Positions 9,117-20,265 of a DNA stretch of 64,000 nt are shown piece after piece; positions within the stretch are counted from its first letter, which is position 1; every line of letters begins with the position of its first letter. The notes beneath the pieces are model-generated. The model saw only the letters and a list, made by a program, of their open reading frames with translations. It was not told the origin of the DNA and did not search any database. Made by a program: the position numbers and the translations under genes. Where the stretch lies: positions 5,783,322 to 5,847,321 of the forward strand of contig NC_091230.1 in NCBI RefSeq assembly GCF_040958095.1. Direction: 5' to 3'. This stretch comes from Procambarus clarkii. Lineage: Eukaryota > Arthropoda > Malacostraca > Decapoda > Cambaridae.

Positions 9117-11127
9117 AGTAACTTCCTTAGTTAGTATAATTTAGTATTGATTAGATTTTCCTGTAAAGGCAATGAGATGTACTATGTCTATACTTGACTC
9201 AGGTAGCAACTTTTACCGTGCTCTGGGGTTCCACCTCCACCAAACCCAGAGTATATCTATGCTTCCGCTGTGTTGTGTCTGTCTGTTCCCAGGTCTGATT
9301 GGTACACCGACCCAGTTGTTTCAGCCACACGTGAACCCTTGTCTGTAAAGACCGAGGGGGGAGGCACGTTACACAAAGCCCTCCCCCCACCAGACCCAGT
9401 AACCCATACATCAGTTACTTTGGGGATGAGTGACTGTCCAAGAGTCACCCGGCCGACGCCTCACGTCACTAACGAGGTTGTCAGGGCCAGCAAGCTGTCC
9501 ACATTATAGCAGTCACCGGAGGTGCCATACAACGCCGGGGTAGCTGTCTCGAGATCACCAATACCCACCTGCTGCGTCATCAAGACTGCAGCCATTCCAG
9601 CAGTGTTGGAGGAGAGGTCAAGAAATGGAAAGCACGTAGCAGTACTCAAGAATTTCGCCGGAAGATTAATGATTACGTCATCTGAAGTAACAAGAAAGCG
9701 GAAGTAAGGCGGTCACAGGTGGAAGGCACGGTTTCCCTACAGAGTACCGGGACTCGCCAATAGAAGGTCGCAAAATTGTCTCCTTTGGCCTAAAGTCGGC
9801 GGTACGAGGGTATACACAGTTGGTGTTTACGGCCTAGTAACCTGGTGATATCAAGAAACGCCTGAGATGACGTGAGCCATGATGGAAGACGAGATTCACC
9901 TGTTCTGCAAACAAGCAACCCGCCTCTACGACCTTCTGACACCACTCCTGCTAAGAGACACCGTTGGTACATCCAGTCCTGCTCTGCTGTGGTCATCTGC
10001 GACAAGTTTAACATCAAGACTGCTGTGTGAACTGTGATATGAAGGCGTGTGGACTGTCGAGAGCAAGATTAATGGCCGAAGTAACAGTATTCTACAGCTG
10101 TCACTTGGCACTCAGCTCTACTACACTCTGTCGTCATTCAGGAGTACCGGATGGGAGTACAAGAGGACCAGGTATCGATGTCTACACATGAGAAGAAGCA
10201 AGATCGACACCGTCATCGTCAGCGACTACATTCAGCATCCAGCAGCATCGATTTTTTTTTCTCGATTACTCAATATGAACAATTGACACAAACAACAAAG
10301 TTGGCTCTGAACATTTGTGTAAAGAACATCTGGACACTTTTGTTTAAATGTTGAAAAACAGATTTAGAATCAATACTTTATAAATGTTGAAAAACAGATT
10401 TAAAATAATTCTGGTATAATATATGAATTTTACTCTATAAATTGGTCAGTAATCAAAATCGAAGCCCCTGTGTAATTGTCTCAGCCCAGAACAAACGGTT
10501 ATGGAAAATTATGTTGTGCTATTTTTTGCAGAATGAACACAGGAGAGGCGGACCAATATAAACATTGACACTTCTAGTGAGTGAGAACACTTGGCTGTAC
10601 AGTCAGCTGAAACCTGTGATATAGTATAGGAATTTTTTTTATATTTTTAGATACATGTAATAAACATTAGGTGTGTTCCTTAACATGTCAAGGTTGACAT
10701 TGATGGGGAGTGGTTAGTACACGGATGTGTACCTGATAGTTCCGTAGTACGCTCCCGGATGACAAAGTTCAGTCTGAAGATATAACTTTAATGTTGTTTG
10801 AGCACGGTGTGGCCGGCTCTAGAGGACACATGAACTTGGCTAGTGAAGAGCCAAGAGAGTTTAATAGCTAGTCTTTGATGGTAGAGTAGGGACATGTTAT
10901 TTAGCTATGTCAGTAAGGATAGGATGTATGTTTCCTGATATTAGAAGATTGCTGTCAGTTGACAGCTGAGAAATTTATGAATTTAAACATGTTCATTATG
11001 ATGTTGGACTATTATTTGTCAAATTTTATTAGTTAGGTTAGCTTTTGTTTGTGGCATGAGTTGAATTGTGGGTTTGGATACTAAACCTCGTGAATTTTAA
11101 CAAATTAACAAGGTTTACTAAGTGCTT
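9117..11127 (+). other. 3' noncoding region of the Gypsy element
   Basis: About 2 kb between pol and the polypurine tract. ORFs are under 80 codons, on both strands, with no signal peptide, transmembrane pair or envelope-like feature. I see no env and no captured host gene. Confidence 0.6.
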
Positions 11128-11139
11128 GTGCGGGGGGGT
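11128..11139 (+). promoter_or_regulatory. Polypurine tract of the Gypsy element
   Basis: GTGCGGGGGGGT directly precedes the 3' LTR. This G-run is the expected plus-strand primer for reverse transcription. Confidence 0.8.
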
Positions 11140-12381
11140 TGTAACAAACTAGGCTGTTGTAAGAATTATCCAGAGTGGTTTATCGACAAAAGAGAATGGG
11201 AAGCTGAGCCGCATGGTGACCTGACCCCCAGGGGAATTCGCGGTGGAAATAACCAACGCTTTGTTCATAGCTGCGTATAATGAATCATCCTATAGTATTC
11301 AGTAATTTAGAGAAAATTAGCCTTTATTCATTTTGCATTAAAATTGTATTGTATAATAGTACTGGATACAATATCAAGAGTATTCTAATTATTGAGTTTA
11401 AGTCACCATCAGTGACGTCACGAATCAGATCTAACTTTTAAGGCGGAGTGACCGGCGGTCATAGGTCAGCAGGGTTGACATGTCTAGTATTTCTCAAAGT
11501 TTTAATAACCATTTTTGTGATCGGGAACAGCTCTGCCGTTAGATGTTTGTAATTTAATTCAGTAAAATAATTCAACCAGTCTGGATCAATTAAGTACAAC
11601 AGAGGTTAATTGTTATAACTTAAACCTTGCTAGTAACTGGGTAGGACTTTGACTAGGCGGAAGGATACAATACTCTGTCTGGGGTAGTCCAGACAAGGAA
11701 AAAATCAGTGTGATCTGCCGAGCAGCTGGGAGAGGTCAAACATCTTACCTCTCCCCAAGACCAGCCCAACATCCTAGCTGGAAAACATAGAGGTATAGTT
11801 GCTATGGTTATGTATAGAAATAGTCTTCTCATTTGCCACTCAGGTCAAGTAGGGAGTGTTAAAGTGATAGGGAGTGAACATATTTAGATTTTGTTTTAGT
11901 TTTCTTTTAATAAATTAAATTTGTTATTTATTTGCATTTCATTATTTCCATGTGTTTTTATGTGTATACTTGTCCTGGTCACGTGGTCCACACGAGGCAG
12001 AGTTGCATTGGGCGCCGATTCTAACATCGAATCGGAATTATCATTACCGTGTAATTTATTCCACACTCAAGGTCATCGTTTATAGTGGGGATCAAGCCCC
12101 TAGGTTGATTAATTAGCGTGATCGATCCAGACCTCGATCATTGCTCTTGTATTACTGGTCTGGTGGTGGCAGCAGAGGTGACTCTAGGGTTTTGTTCAGA
12201 GCTTAGGTCACGTCATACTGGGTGTAGAATCCTAAGTCGGTCAATCGTCTTAGGACCACGTGGCGTGGAGTTGGCTTTGTTAAAAGTTTTGGAGTCCCTT
12301 GGTTTAGAAATAAAAGTAAGAATACGGGTAGAGGGAGTAGAAGGTAGAGAGAAAAGAGAGAAGGACCCAATCTGTGTTACA
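11140..12381 (+). repeat. 3' LTR of the Gypsy element
   Basis: Same 1242-bp length and sequence as the 5' LTR, offset by 10017 bases; the one difference I saw is at 11929. It carries the AATAAA hexamer at 11909-11914 and is followed by GCAT (12382-12385). Confidence 0.95.
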
Positions 12382-13011
12382 GCATAAACAACAGGGCTCC
12401 ATTAAGGAACATATAATCTCTTCCCACAACCAAACCATCGCCAGAGAAATCCTAGTAAACAACACAATCACCGATAGATACAGCGATAGCAGGCGGCTTG
12501 ACGTTTGCGAGGCACTACACATTAAGAAGTCAACACCAGCAATCAACAGCCAATTAATGCACAACTATATTCTACCCACCTCAAGACTCGCTCCAATATA
12601 GAAGCATCAAGAAATATGGACCAATAGGCTTTTTACAATCACTTCCATTTCAATACCCATTGTTTCGTGTTCTGTCTTGTGTTGATGAAATTAATACCCT
12701 ATTAATGCCACCTCACCCCATCCACCTCACTCAAATGTAGATATAAACAAAAATTGGAGATGTGTAAGTTCTATTCAGTTGTGTATTTGTAAACTAAAGT
12801 CTTTGAAAATGTAATAAGTTTTACGAAACGCGCTCGTGTCGCGTCAGACTAGAAATAAAAATGAATTTTGGAGAATTGATTTTTGAATTACCTCCAACAG
12901 TGAAAAGAAATGTACGAAAGATTGAGAAAATTCGTATTAGAATTATTAATCTTACTTTTTCGGTCATATTTAATAATATATGTCTACAGGAAAGACTGCT
13001 ACCAAAATATA

Positions 13012-13013
<2 letters not shown>
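12382..13013 (+). pseudogene. Penelope-like element, 3' piece: end of GIY-YIG ORF and 3' region
   Basis: Resumes the PLE frame interrupted at 1122 (HKQQGSIKEHIISSHNQ, then RYSDSRRLDVCEALHIKKS, ending LPTSRLAPI with a stop at 12599-12601). The next 400 bp is the PLE 3' region. It holds a hammerhead-like fold (12794-12852) and ends at GCTACCAAAATATACTAA, where a (TA)n tract begins. The same 3' region occurs in reverse at 59985-60420. Confidence 0.85.
12794..12852 (+). ncRNA. Hammerhead-ribozyme-like fold in PLE 3' region (degenerate core)
   Basis: Stem I pairs AGTCT (12798-12802) with AGACT (12846-12850). Stem II pairs GTAA (12811-12814) with TTAC (12821-12824). GAAA follows at 12825-12828. 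Stem III pairs ACGCG (12828-12832) with CGCGT (12840-12844), and the expected cleavage-site C is 12845. This order and the GAAA match a type I hammerhead. Hammerheads are known in PLEs of other animals. The left core reads TTGAAAA plus one extra T, not CTGANGA, so activity is doubtful: C3 is U, G8 is A, and one base is inserted before stem II. A second copy is at 60152-60213 on the minus strand. Confidence 0.5.

Positions 13014-13064
<51 letters not shown>
13014..13064. repeat. (TA)n microsatellite
   Basis: Pure TA repeat directly after the PLE 3' end. Confidence 0.95.
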
Positions 13065-13068
<4 letters not shown>

Positions 13069-14772
13069 GGATGTCACTGTCAGTAGTTGTGCCCCCTCGC
13101 GCATAGGCTGCATCTGTCGGTGGTCTGCTGACATATCTGAGAAAAGTGATAATACCTGTAGCAGCAGCTGACCCAGCTGAGAGAATCGTTCTCTCTGCAC
13201 TAGATCAGGGGGTAATGAAGCTGCTTTGGCATCTAAATCCATTTTCTAACACGAAAGTGGCAGCAGCAGCCGAGGAGAGTCACTTTCAGGAGCGTCCGTC
13301 GATCATCGTTTATGAGGTGTGCTGCGCCATGGCCGCGTTTTCGTCGTCGATGCGTTTCACAAGTTTGTCGTCCTGGGATTTTATGTTGGAGCTGAGCATC
13401 CTGGCGAAGATGGTCCGGTTGGCAGTACTTTGTCGTGGCGGTGTAAGAACGATGCCCTCTTCTTGCAGGGGAGCCAAGTGCTATGCGGTGAGGAGCTTTT
13501 CCAGAGCGTCTGTGCTGGTGAATACATTTCAGAGAGATCTACAACAGAGAGTAGCAGAAAGTTCGCTCTCTGCAGTGTGGTCTCTTCAGGCTACCAAGTT
13601 AGACAGTTTAAATATCCCAAAAGGAATCCACAGGGAAAAAGCAGTTTGGTTATACAGAATATGTGAAGGTTGCAGATGCATCCGGGAAATCAGTGAACTC
13701 AGAAAGCGAGAATGGATGTTCTGCCAAACACTCGCAGAAAAACCACTACTTCACTATCTCGTTTAATGTCAAACAACCAACGACCTTAGAAGAGCTTTAA
13801 GAGTAGCTGATTCTTGCAATAGCTACACTTAAGCCATCAACATTGCCACTCTTCTGATCAAAAAAGGTATCCAGCAGCTGGACACCCTCATAAATTGTCA
13901 TGCAGTATCATCCTCCGCGATAGCAGCCGCATAGTAAGGGTTGACGATTTAAGTGCGAGCTCAGCACATAGTATATCCTTTCTCGACCAAAGATCACATT
14001 CACTATAAAAGTCTAGTAGTTACGGGCTATTCAAACCCGTGCACCTCTTGGGTGGCTTTATCATCATCAGTGAATCAATCAAACCTGTCTCATCACTCAT
14101 AATGAAATGTGTCCATAAGCGATGGGAAATGTTTAGATATTCATATGAGGCGTTGACTACATATAATCGATTGTCGATGTAAGATTTACTGGGGTTCGGA
14201 TGCGTGCCTCCAGTGTGGTGCATGGGAGGCGCAGTTTGTTTGCATTTTGTAGTAGAGCGGTAGTCTTAGTTCAGAGGCTCAGGATGCTATAGTGGAGTGG
14301 TGCGGTCCTGAGCCTTGAGTTTCTCTGCTTCGGGCCCTAATGATCTCGTTTGGGGTCCGGGTGTCTAGGACTAGTCATAAGTTGACTCTGTTGGTGGCTG
14401 ACCGCATTTATTGTTTGTGGGTAAGACGGCTGGCGGGGGGCTCTGTGATGGACGCGGGGGGTGCTTCTTGCCCCTCATATGCGGTACACATTCTGGTCCC
14501 TCTGTCGGACATTGCCTGAGAATTTGTCGGTGGTTTACGGGTAGATAAGTGCCTATGGTTAGATAGAAGTTGTGACTGCGGCAATGATATGAGTGTGTGT
14601 AGTTTAGTTGCCGGGTTTAAAGGTTCGTGTTGCTGCTGGTTTACAGGTCCGCCCGCGCGGCGGCGCTTCCACCACTACCTTGGCTATATTAATTATGTAT
14701 TTCATTGTGTTGCTATTATGTTTTATTCTGTATGAGTTAAATTATGCACATGTCCTACTGTGCCCTTTACTG
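13065..14772. other. No recognised gene; dispersed-repeat scraps
   Basis: An ORF of up to 206 codons (13146-13766, plus strand) has no ATG at its start and no domain I recognise. The minus strand over 13060-13240 also reads as a plausible fragment (LPPDLVQRERFSQLGQLL), so an old minus-strand element is possible. Near 14030-14095 the sequence CACCTCTTGGGTGGCTTT resembles a decapod dispersed repeat also seen near 45467. The rest (14220-14770) is unassigned. Confidence 0.4.
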
Positions 14773-15444
14773 TGTGCTCGGTGTACCTGTGTGTGTTCGG
14801 TGTACCTGTGTGTGCTCGGTGTACCTGTGTGTGCTCGGTGTACCTGTGTGTGCTCGGTGTACCTGTGTGTGTTCGGTGTACCTGTGTGTGTGCTCGGTGT
14901 ACCTGTGTGTGTTCGGTGTACCTGTGTGTGTGCTCGGTGTACCTGTGTGTGCTCGGTGTACCTGTGTGTGTTCGGTGTACCTGTGTGTGCTCGGTGTACC
15001 TGTGTGTGCTCGGTGTACCTGTGTGTGCTCGGTGTACCTGTGTGTGTTCGGTGTACCTGTGTGTGCTCGGTGTACCTGTGTGTGCTCGGTGTACCTGTGT
15101 GTGTTCGGTGTACCTGTGTGTGCTCGGTGTACCTGTGTGTGCTCGGTGTACCTGTGTGTGCTCGGTGTACCTGTGTGTGCTCGGTGTACCTGTGTGTGTT
15201 CGGTGTACCTGTGTGTGTTCGGTGTACCTGTGTGTGCTCGGTGTACCTGTGTGTGCTCGGTGTACCTGTGTGTGCTCGGTGTACCTGTGTGTGCTCGGTG
15301 TACCTGTGTGTGTTCGGTGTACCTGTGTGTGCTCGGTGTACCTGTGTGTGCTCGGTGTACCTGTGTGTGTTCGGTGTACCTGTGTGTGTTCGGTGTACCT
15401 GTGTGTGCTCGGTGTACCTGTGTGCGCTAGGTGTACCTGTGTGA
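14773..15444. repeat. 19-bp minisatellite, about 35 copies
   Basis: Unit GTGTACCTGTGTGTGCTCG with a common T variant (GTTCG) and a few units carrying an extra GT. A 19-bp unit shifts frame every copy, so all three frames read the same peptide set and give ORFs of 228-278 codons. These are artefacts. Confidence 0.95.
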
Positions 15445-15520
15445 GGTGACACTGCTCTGTTTTATGTTGTTCACCTGCACTTCAGGCTTGTGTTTACTTG
15501 TCATTTTGTAGTGTGCACGC

Positions 15521-16600
15521 TCAGGGGCGTGTCTAGGGAACACAGCGCCTATGGCAAATACTGAATTTGCGCCCCTATCCAAGCATGAGACACCCATCTC
15601 TCTGATAACTTACCATAAAATCAGCTCAAAAGAACCAGTCAATTGTTTTTTTATTCTTTTTAATTTACAGATTATAACGCTACATGAACTTACAACCGCA
15701 CCTTCTTTGCTTTCACTGATGGAAGATGGTCTATGACGTGGTCAAAGTCAGTTTATTTTAGTTCCATCTCTTCCTACACCTAGCAGGGGAAGACCGCAGA
15801 GTCAGTCTTGACCCAGGGAGGCTCTCAAATACGAAAGATAAAACTTGCTGGACGAAGTCTCACAGCTGGCGTTGGAAACTGCGATGGTTAGAATTATCTG
15901 AACAGCAATGCAAAGATTACAGAAGACGGTCTCAACTCCACATACTTATTATCTGTATATAGTAGTAGGCATCCATCAATCCCGTGGGGTTATGGAGTTG
16001 TGGCCTGGATGCCTAGTTGTTGTAGTCTGGTTGGATGCAGCGCCTGCTGTGGCTGTGAAGGTCAACCGTTTAACAGTCTCCGTGGTGTAGTGGTAAGACA
16101 CTCGCCTGGCGTTCCGCGAGCGCTATGTCATGGGTTCGTATCCTGGCCGGGGAGGATTTACTGGGCGCAAATCCTTAACTGTAGCCTCTGTTTAACGCAA
16201 CAGTAAAATGTGTACTTGGATGAAAAAACGATTCTTCGCGGCAGGGGATCGTATTCCAGGGACCTGCCCGAAACGCTACGCGTACTAGTGGCTGTACAAG
16301 AATGTAACAACTCTTGTATATATCAAAAAAAAAAAAACCGAGAATGACAGTCCCGACAGCATCGAGCCCAGATAAACCCCGAAGCGGGTGCGTCTGACAG
16401 TTATCTGTATACTTTGACTAATATAATCAGAGAGATCATACATCTGAAATTTTTTTTTTTACTATCTACTAAATTTTGTTTCTATTTTTCATCATCTGAG
16501 GACTGCTTTTCTCAATTTAATATTAAGTGCTCAGGGGCACCCTCTTCAAATGGCGTCCAGGACCCGGGCCACATACAGTAGTTACACCACTGGTGGCGCC
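15521..16600. mobile_element. Possible hAT-like DNA transposon remnant, origin of the 43-bp satellite
   Basis: The left end reads CAGGGGCGTGTCTAGGG. The right end, read inversely from TAGTTACACCACTG, is CAGTGGTGTAACTA. The two ends are similar, imperfect terminal repeats of hAT style (CAGNGG start). The middle is non-coding and contains a SINE (16077-16336) and a 5' scrap of a dispersed repeat (15963-16010). I saw no clear 8-bp target duplication, because the right side runs into the satellite. Confidence 0.35.
16077..16336 (+). mobile_element. tRNA-derived SINE with poly(A) tail
   Basis: The head has pol III box A-like GGTGTAGTGGTAAGACAC and box B GGGTTCGTATCC, followed by a unique body and a 12-base A tail (16325-16336). 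This is the layout of a tRNA-derived SINE moved by a LINE. It is not a usable tRNA gene: the acceptor stem does not close. Target duplication not resolved. Confidence 0.8.
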
Positions 16601-18375
16601 CAGGACCCGGGCCACATACACTAGTTACACCACTGGTGGCGCCCAGGACCCGGGCCACATACACTAGTTACACCACTGGTGGCGCCCAGGACCCGGGCCA
16701 CATACAGTAGTTACACCACTGGTGGCGCTCAGGGCCCGGGCCACATACACTAGTTACACCACTGGTGGCGCCCAGGACCCGGGCCACATACACTAGTTAC
16801 ACCACTGGTGGCGCCCAGGACCCGGGCCACATACAGTAGTTACACCACTGGTGGCGCCCAGGGCCCGGGCCACATACACTAGTTACACCACTGGTGGCGT
16901 CCAGGACCCGGGCCACATACACTAGTTACACCACTGGTGGCGTCCAGGACCCGGGCCACATACACTAGTTACTCCACTGGTGGCGCCAAGGGCCCGGGCC
17001 ACATACACTAGTTACACCACTGGTGGCGCCCAGGACCCGGGACACATACAGTAGTTACACCACTGGTGGCGCCAAGGGCCCGGGCCACATACACTAGTTA
17101 CACCACTGGTGGCGCCCAGGACCCGGGCCACATACACTAGTTACACCACTGGTGGCGCCCAGGACCCGGGCCACATACAGTAGTTACACCACTGGTGGCG
17201 CCCAGGACCCGGGCCACATTAGTTACACCACTGGTGGCGCCCAGGACCCGGACCACATACAGTAGTTACACCACTGGTGGCGTCCAGGACCCGGGCCACA
17301 TACACTAGTTACACCACTGGTGGCGCCAAGGGCCCGGGCCACATACACTAGTTACACCACTGGTGGCGCCCAGGACCCGGGCCACATACAGTAGTTACAC
17401 CACTGGTGGCGCCAAGGGCCAGGCCACATACACTAGTTACACCACTGGTGGCGCCCAGGACCCGGGCCACATACACTAGTTACACCATTGGTGGCGCCCA
17501 GGACCCGGGCCACATACAGTAGTTACACCACTGGTGGCGTCCAGGACCCGGGCCACATACACTAGTTACACCACTGGTGGCGTCCAGGACCCGGGCCACA
17601 TACACTAGTTACACCACTGGTGGCGTCCAGGGCCCGGGCCACATACACTAGTTACACCACTGGTGGCGTCCAGGGCCCGGGCCACATACACTAGTTACAC
17701 CACTGGTGGCGTCCAGGACCCGGGCCACATACACTAGTTACACCACTGGTGGCGCCCAGGACCCGGGCCACATACACTAGTTACACCACTGGTGGCACCA
17801 AGGGCCCGGGCCACATACACTAGTTACACCACTGGTGGCGTCCAGGACCCGGGCCACATACACTAGTTACACCACTGGTGGCGCCCAGGACCCGGGCCAC
17901 ATACAGTAGTTACACCACTGGTGGCGTCCAGGACCCGGGCCACATACACTAGTTACACCACTGGTGGCGTCCAGGGCCCGGGCCACATACACTAGTTACA
18001 CCACTGGTGGCGTCCAGGGCCCGGGCCACATACACTAGTTACACCACTGGTGGCGTCCAGGACCCGGGCCACATACACTAGTTACACCACTGGTGGCGCC
18101 CAGGACCCGGGCCACATACACTAGTTACACCACTGGTGGCGCCAAGGACCCGGGCCACATACACTAGTTACACCACTGGTGGCGCCCAGGGCCCGGGCCA
18201 CATACACTAGTTACACCACTGGTGGCGCCCAGGGCCCGGGCCACATACACTAGTTACACCACTGGTGGCACCAAGGGCCCGGGCCACATACACTAGTTAC
18301 ACCACTGGTGGCGTCCAGGACCCGGGCCACATACACTAGTTACACCACTGGTGGCGCCCAGGGCCCGGGCCACAC
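16549..18375. repeat. 43-bp minisatellite, about 42 copies
   Basis: Units contain CCCGGGCCACATACACTAG and TTACACCACTGGTGGCG. Diagnostic variants are ACACTAG or ACAGTAG, GCGCCC or GCGTCC or GCGCCAAG, and GACCC or GGCCC. Variants recur in blocks, suggesting duplication of several units at once. The palindrome GGGCCCGGGCC recurs. No gene. Confidence 0.95.
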
Positions 18376-18389
18376 TTGCCATACTCTAG

Positions 18390-18660
18390 ATACACCACTG
18401 TGTGATGTGTGGTTGAGGGTTTACTCACCTTGTTCTTGTGGGGGTCGAGGTCTGGCTCTTTGGTACCGCCTTTCAACTGTCAATCAACCGGTATACAGGT
18501 TCCTGAACCTACTGGGCTCTATTATATCTACACTTGAAACTGTGTATGGAGTCAGCCTCCACCACACCACTTCCTAATGCATTCCACCTGTTAGTTCTCA
18601 GACACTGAAAAAGTTCCTTCAGATGTCTCTGAGTGTGTCTCCTTGTGTTCTGAAGTTGGC
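18390..18660 (-). mobile_element. 3' end of a CR1/L2-like LINE (minus strand)
   Basis: Matches, with substitutions, the LINE 3' region at 20335-20560: GGTCGAGGTCTGGCTCTTTG, then CTGTCAATCAACC, then CTACTGGGCTCTAT. The reverse complement is seen at the 3' end of the plus-strand LINE at 32390-32490. A 5'-truncated LINE end. Confidence 0.65.
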
Positions 18661-19460
18661 TGTCTAAGTGGTGCTTTTGGGTACATGTACCGGGATACGT
18701 TTTTATACTCTTGCTGTGTGCATCTTGTGGTGTGGGTTTACCATGTGTGTGTCGGCTCTCTGGTGGATATCCACATGATGCTCCCTGTGATCCTCGTGTT
18801 AGTTTTGTGTATGTTTACAGTTTTTAGTTTACTATTTGGTATCTCTGCAACGTATGTACCCTCAGTCTATTGCCTCGTGTAAACTCGTGGAAGGGGGGGG
18901 GGGGGCCGAGGCTTCTGGCGTGGGGGGCGGGGCGAGGTTCCCGGGTTGGGGGGGGGAGGGTGTCCGAGGCTCCCTGCAGCTGTGTGCTTGAGTTGCTCAC
19001 TGCTTGTGGGTGTACTTCAAGCTAGTTTTATTTTCAAAAAGTTTTAGTATAGTACGGGTTTCTTTGTATATTATGCTGTTTATTGTCTGTCTTGACTGTA
19101 ATTGCCTAAGTCGGTTTTCGCAGTGTTTGTATACGTTTTCAGTGGTGTTTTTTTTCTTGTTACAAATTTCTTGTCTGTTTTAACTTTGTACATATGTTTT
19201 GTTTACACAAAAGGAAAAAATTGTGTGAGCAAGAAACAGGTGGGAGAGAGGAGCTTCCTAATGTTGAAACAAGATAGCGTGCGGAGGGCCGCTGTGTTAC
19301 ACGGTGGGAGTAGAGCCGCTGGGGAGAATATTAACATCAAATTTAAGAGTGTTGAAACACTGCCCGCTGGGGATAATGGCCCAACGGCCTTACAAACACA
19401 TCAGCGAAACAGACCCGGTGTTGATGGATAAAGTGTAATTTGGTTTTCTACTTTTTTTTT
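18661..19460. other. Unassigned; G-run at 18890-18960
   Basis: No recognisable gene. It contains a G homopolymer-rich tract. An ORF at 19102-19431 (109 codons) sits just before a polypurine tract and LTR-like end, so it could be the tail of a degraded LTR element, but it has no motif I can name. Confidence 0.35.
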
Positions 19461-19565
19461 AGAGGGGGGTTGTAACTTTTTGTAAATTCTGATTATCTGC
19501 TTCTGCTACACTTGTGTTTCAGGCGCCAGTGTGACTACAGGGCGGCAGTAGGCGGCTGTGTTACA
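19461..19565 (+). mobile_element. Polypurine tract plus very short LTR-like sequence
   Basis: AGAGGGGGGT (19461-19470) is followed by TGTAACTTTTTG, and 95 bp later by CTGTGTTACA ending at 19565. The last ten bases equal the end of the Gypsy LTR at 2355-2364, and the G-tract/TGTAAC junction matches 11130-11145. Likely the 3' end of a related LTR element with an internally deleted or very short LTR. No target duplication was found. Confidence 0.4.
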
Positions 19566-19785
19566 TATACAGTGAACCCTGCGAGGTTCACGGGTTCACT
19601 TTGGTTTACTGGGAACACTGTGCTCCTCTGTGCGTAGCTTCTTGTGCTATGTCTTGTGGTTTCTTCGTCGTCGCGTGTTTCTTTGCTTGTCTAACTATTG
19701 TAAAAACGTAACTAAACAATATATTGTATATTTGTTGTGTGGTCAATGATTCAAAGCCATTACGGCTCATTCTGCGATGTAGGTA

Positions 19786-20250
19786 GTAGGCATCCATCAG
19801 TCTCAGGAGACTATGGAGTCGCGCTCTGGTTGTCGGTCTGGAGTGGCCTCACCAGGGCGCAAAGCCAGGGTAGGTTGATTCGGGGGAGAAGCTGTTACCC
19901 AGGCAGCAGGTCCCCCTCTCCACGGCGCTGAAAGTCTCCAATGGAAAGGCATACGCCAATACGATTGGTTCCAGCGCCGTCGCAGGAACTGTGAGTTCCG
20001 GGGTTGACCTCGAAGGTGGTGAAGAAGGGCACAGGGACCTCCAACCCCGGAGACCGCCGTGGTCGGGGCTGGAGAAGAACCACCCCATCAAGGGTATGAA
20101 CGACCCCAGCCTCCTGAAGCAGAGCCTGTGCCGCACGACCCTCGGGAGGTGGACGTCCCGGTACCGCACCTACGGGTTCCAGACAAGGATCGTCACAGCC
20201 CCTTTTCACCCGAGGCCGGCCTCCTTCAAGGTGAGTACACTTTACCAAAC
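19786..20250 (+). mobile_element. Dispersed repeat, about 460 bp
   Basis: Begins GTAGTAGGCATCCATCAGTC. The same start occurs at 15963, which marks it as a repeat family. GC-rich, non-coding, with short shadow ORFs on both strands. Class unknown; the family recurs in decapod sequence to my knowledge. Confidence 0.55.
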
Positions 20251-20265
20251 CTGCGTACAACGTGA

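Larger units (their letters stand above)
1123..12381 (+). mobile_element. Complete Ty3/Gypsy-type LTR retrotransposon inserted in a PLE
   Basis: An 11.26-kb element with two 1242-bp LTRs (1123-2364 and 11140-12381), a candidate primer-binding site, a 2.2-kb leader, gag (4581-5372), pol (5373-9116), a 2-kb 3' noncoding region, a G-rich polypurine tract and a GCAT target duplication. The domain order protease, RT, RNase H, integrase is diagnostic of Ty3/Gypsy (Metaviridae). LTR ends are TGTAACA and TGTTACA. In the stretches I compared the LTRs differ at one site (A at 1912, T at 11929), so insertion was recent. Pol is open over its full length. I see no env-like ORF. The in-frame TGA between gag and pol is the one obstacle to a single polyprotein. 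Confidence 0.95.

Noticed and set aside
9117..11139. env gene or captured gene in the Gypsy 3' region
   Set aside because: No ORF over 80 codons and no envelope-like features.
13146..13766. 206-codon ORF as a host gene
   Set aside because: No ATG at the start, no domain, and the minus strand is also partly open and protein-like; probably an old repeat.
14742..15452. Cys/Val-rich and Thr/His-rich ORFs over the 19-bp array
   Set aside because: All frames give the same permuted peptides because 19 bp shifts the frame; a repeat artefact.
19102..19431. 109-codon ORF with hydrophobic N-terminus as a secreted protein gene
   Set aside because: The hydrophobic part is T-rich low complexity, and the context (polypurine tract and LTR-like end) suggests a transposon tail.
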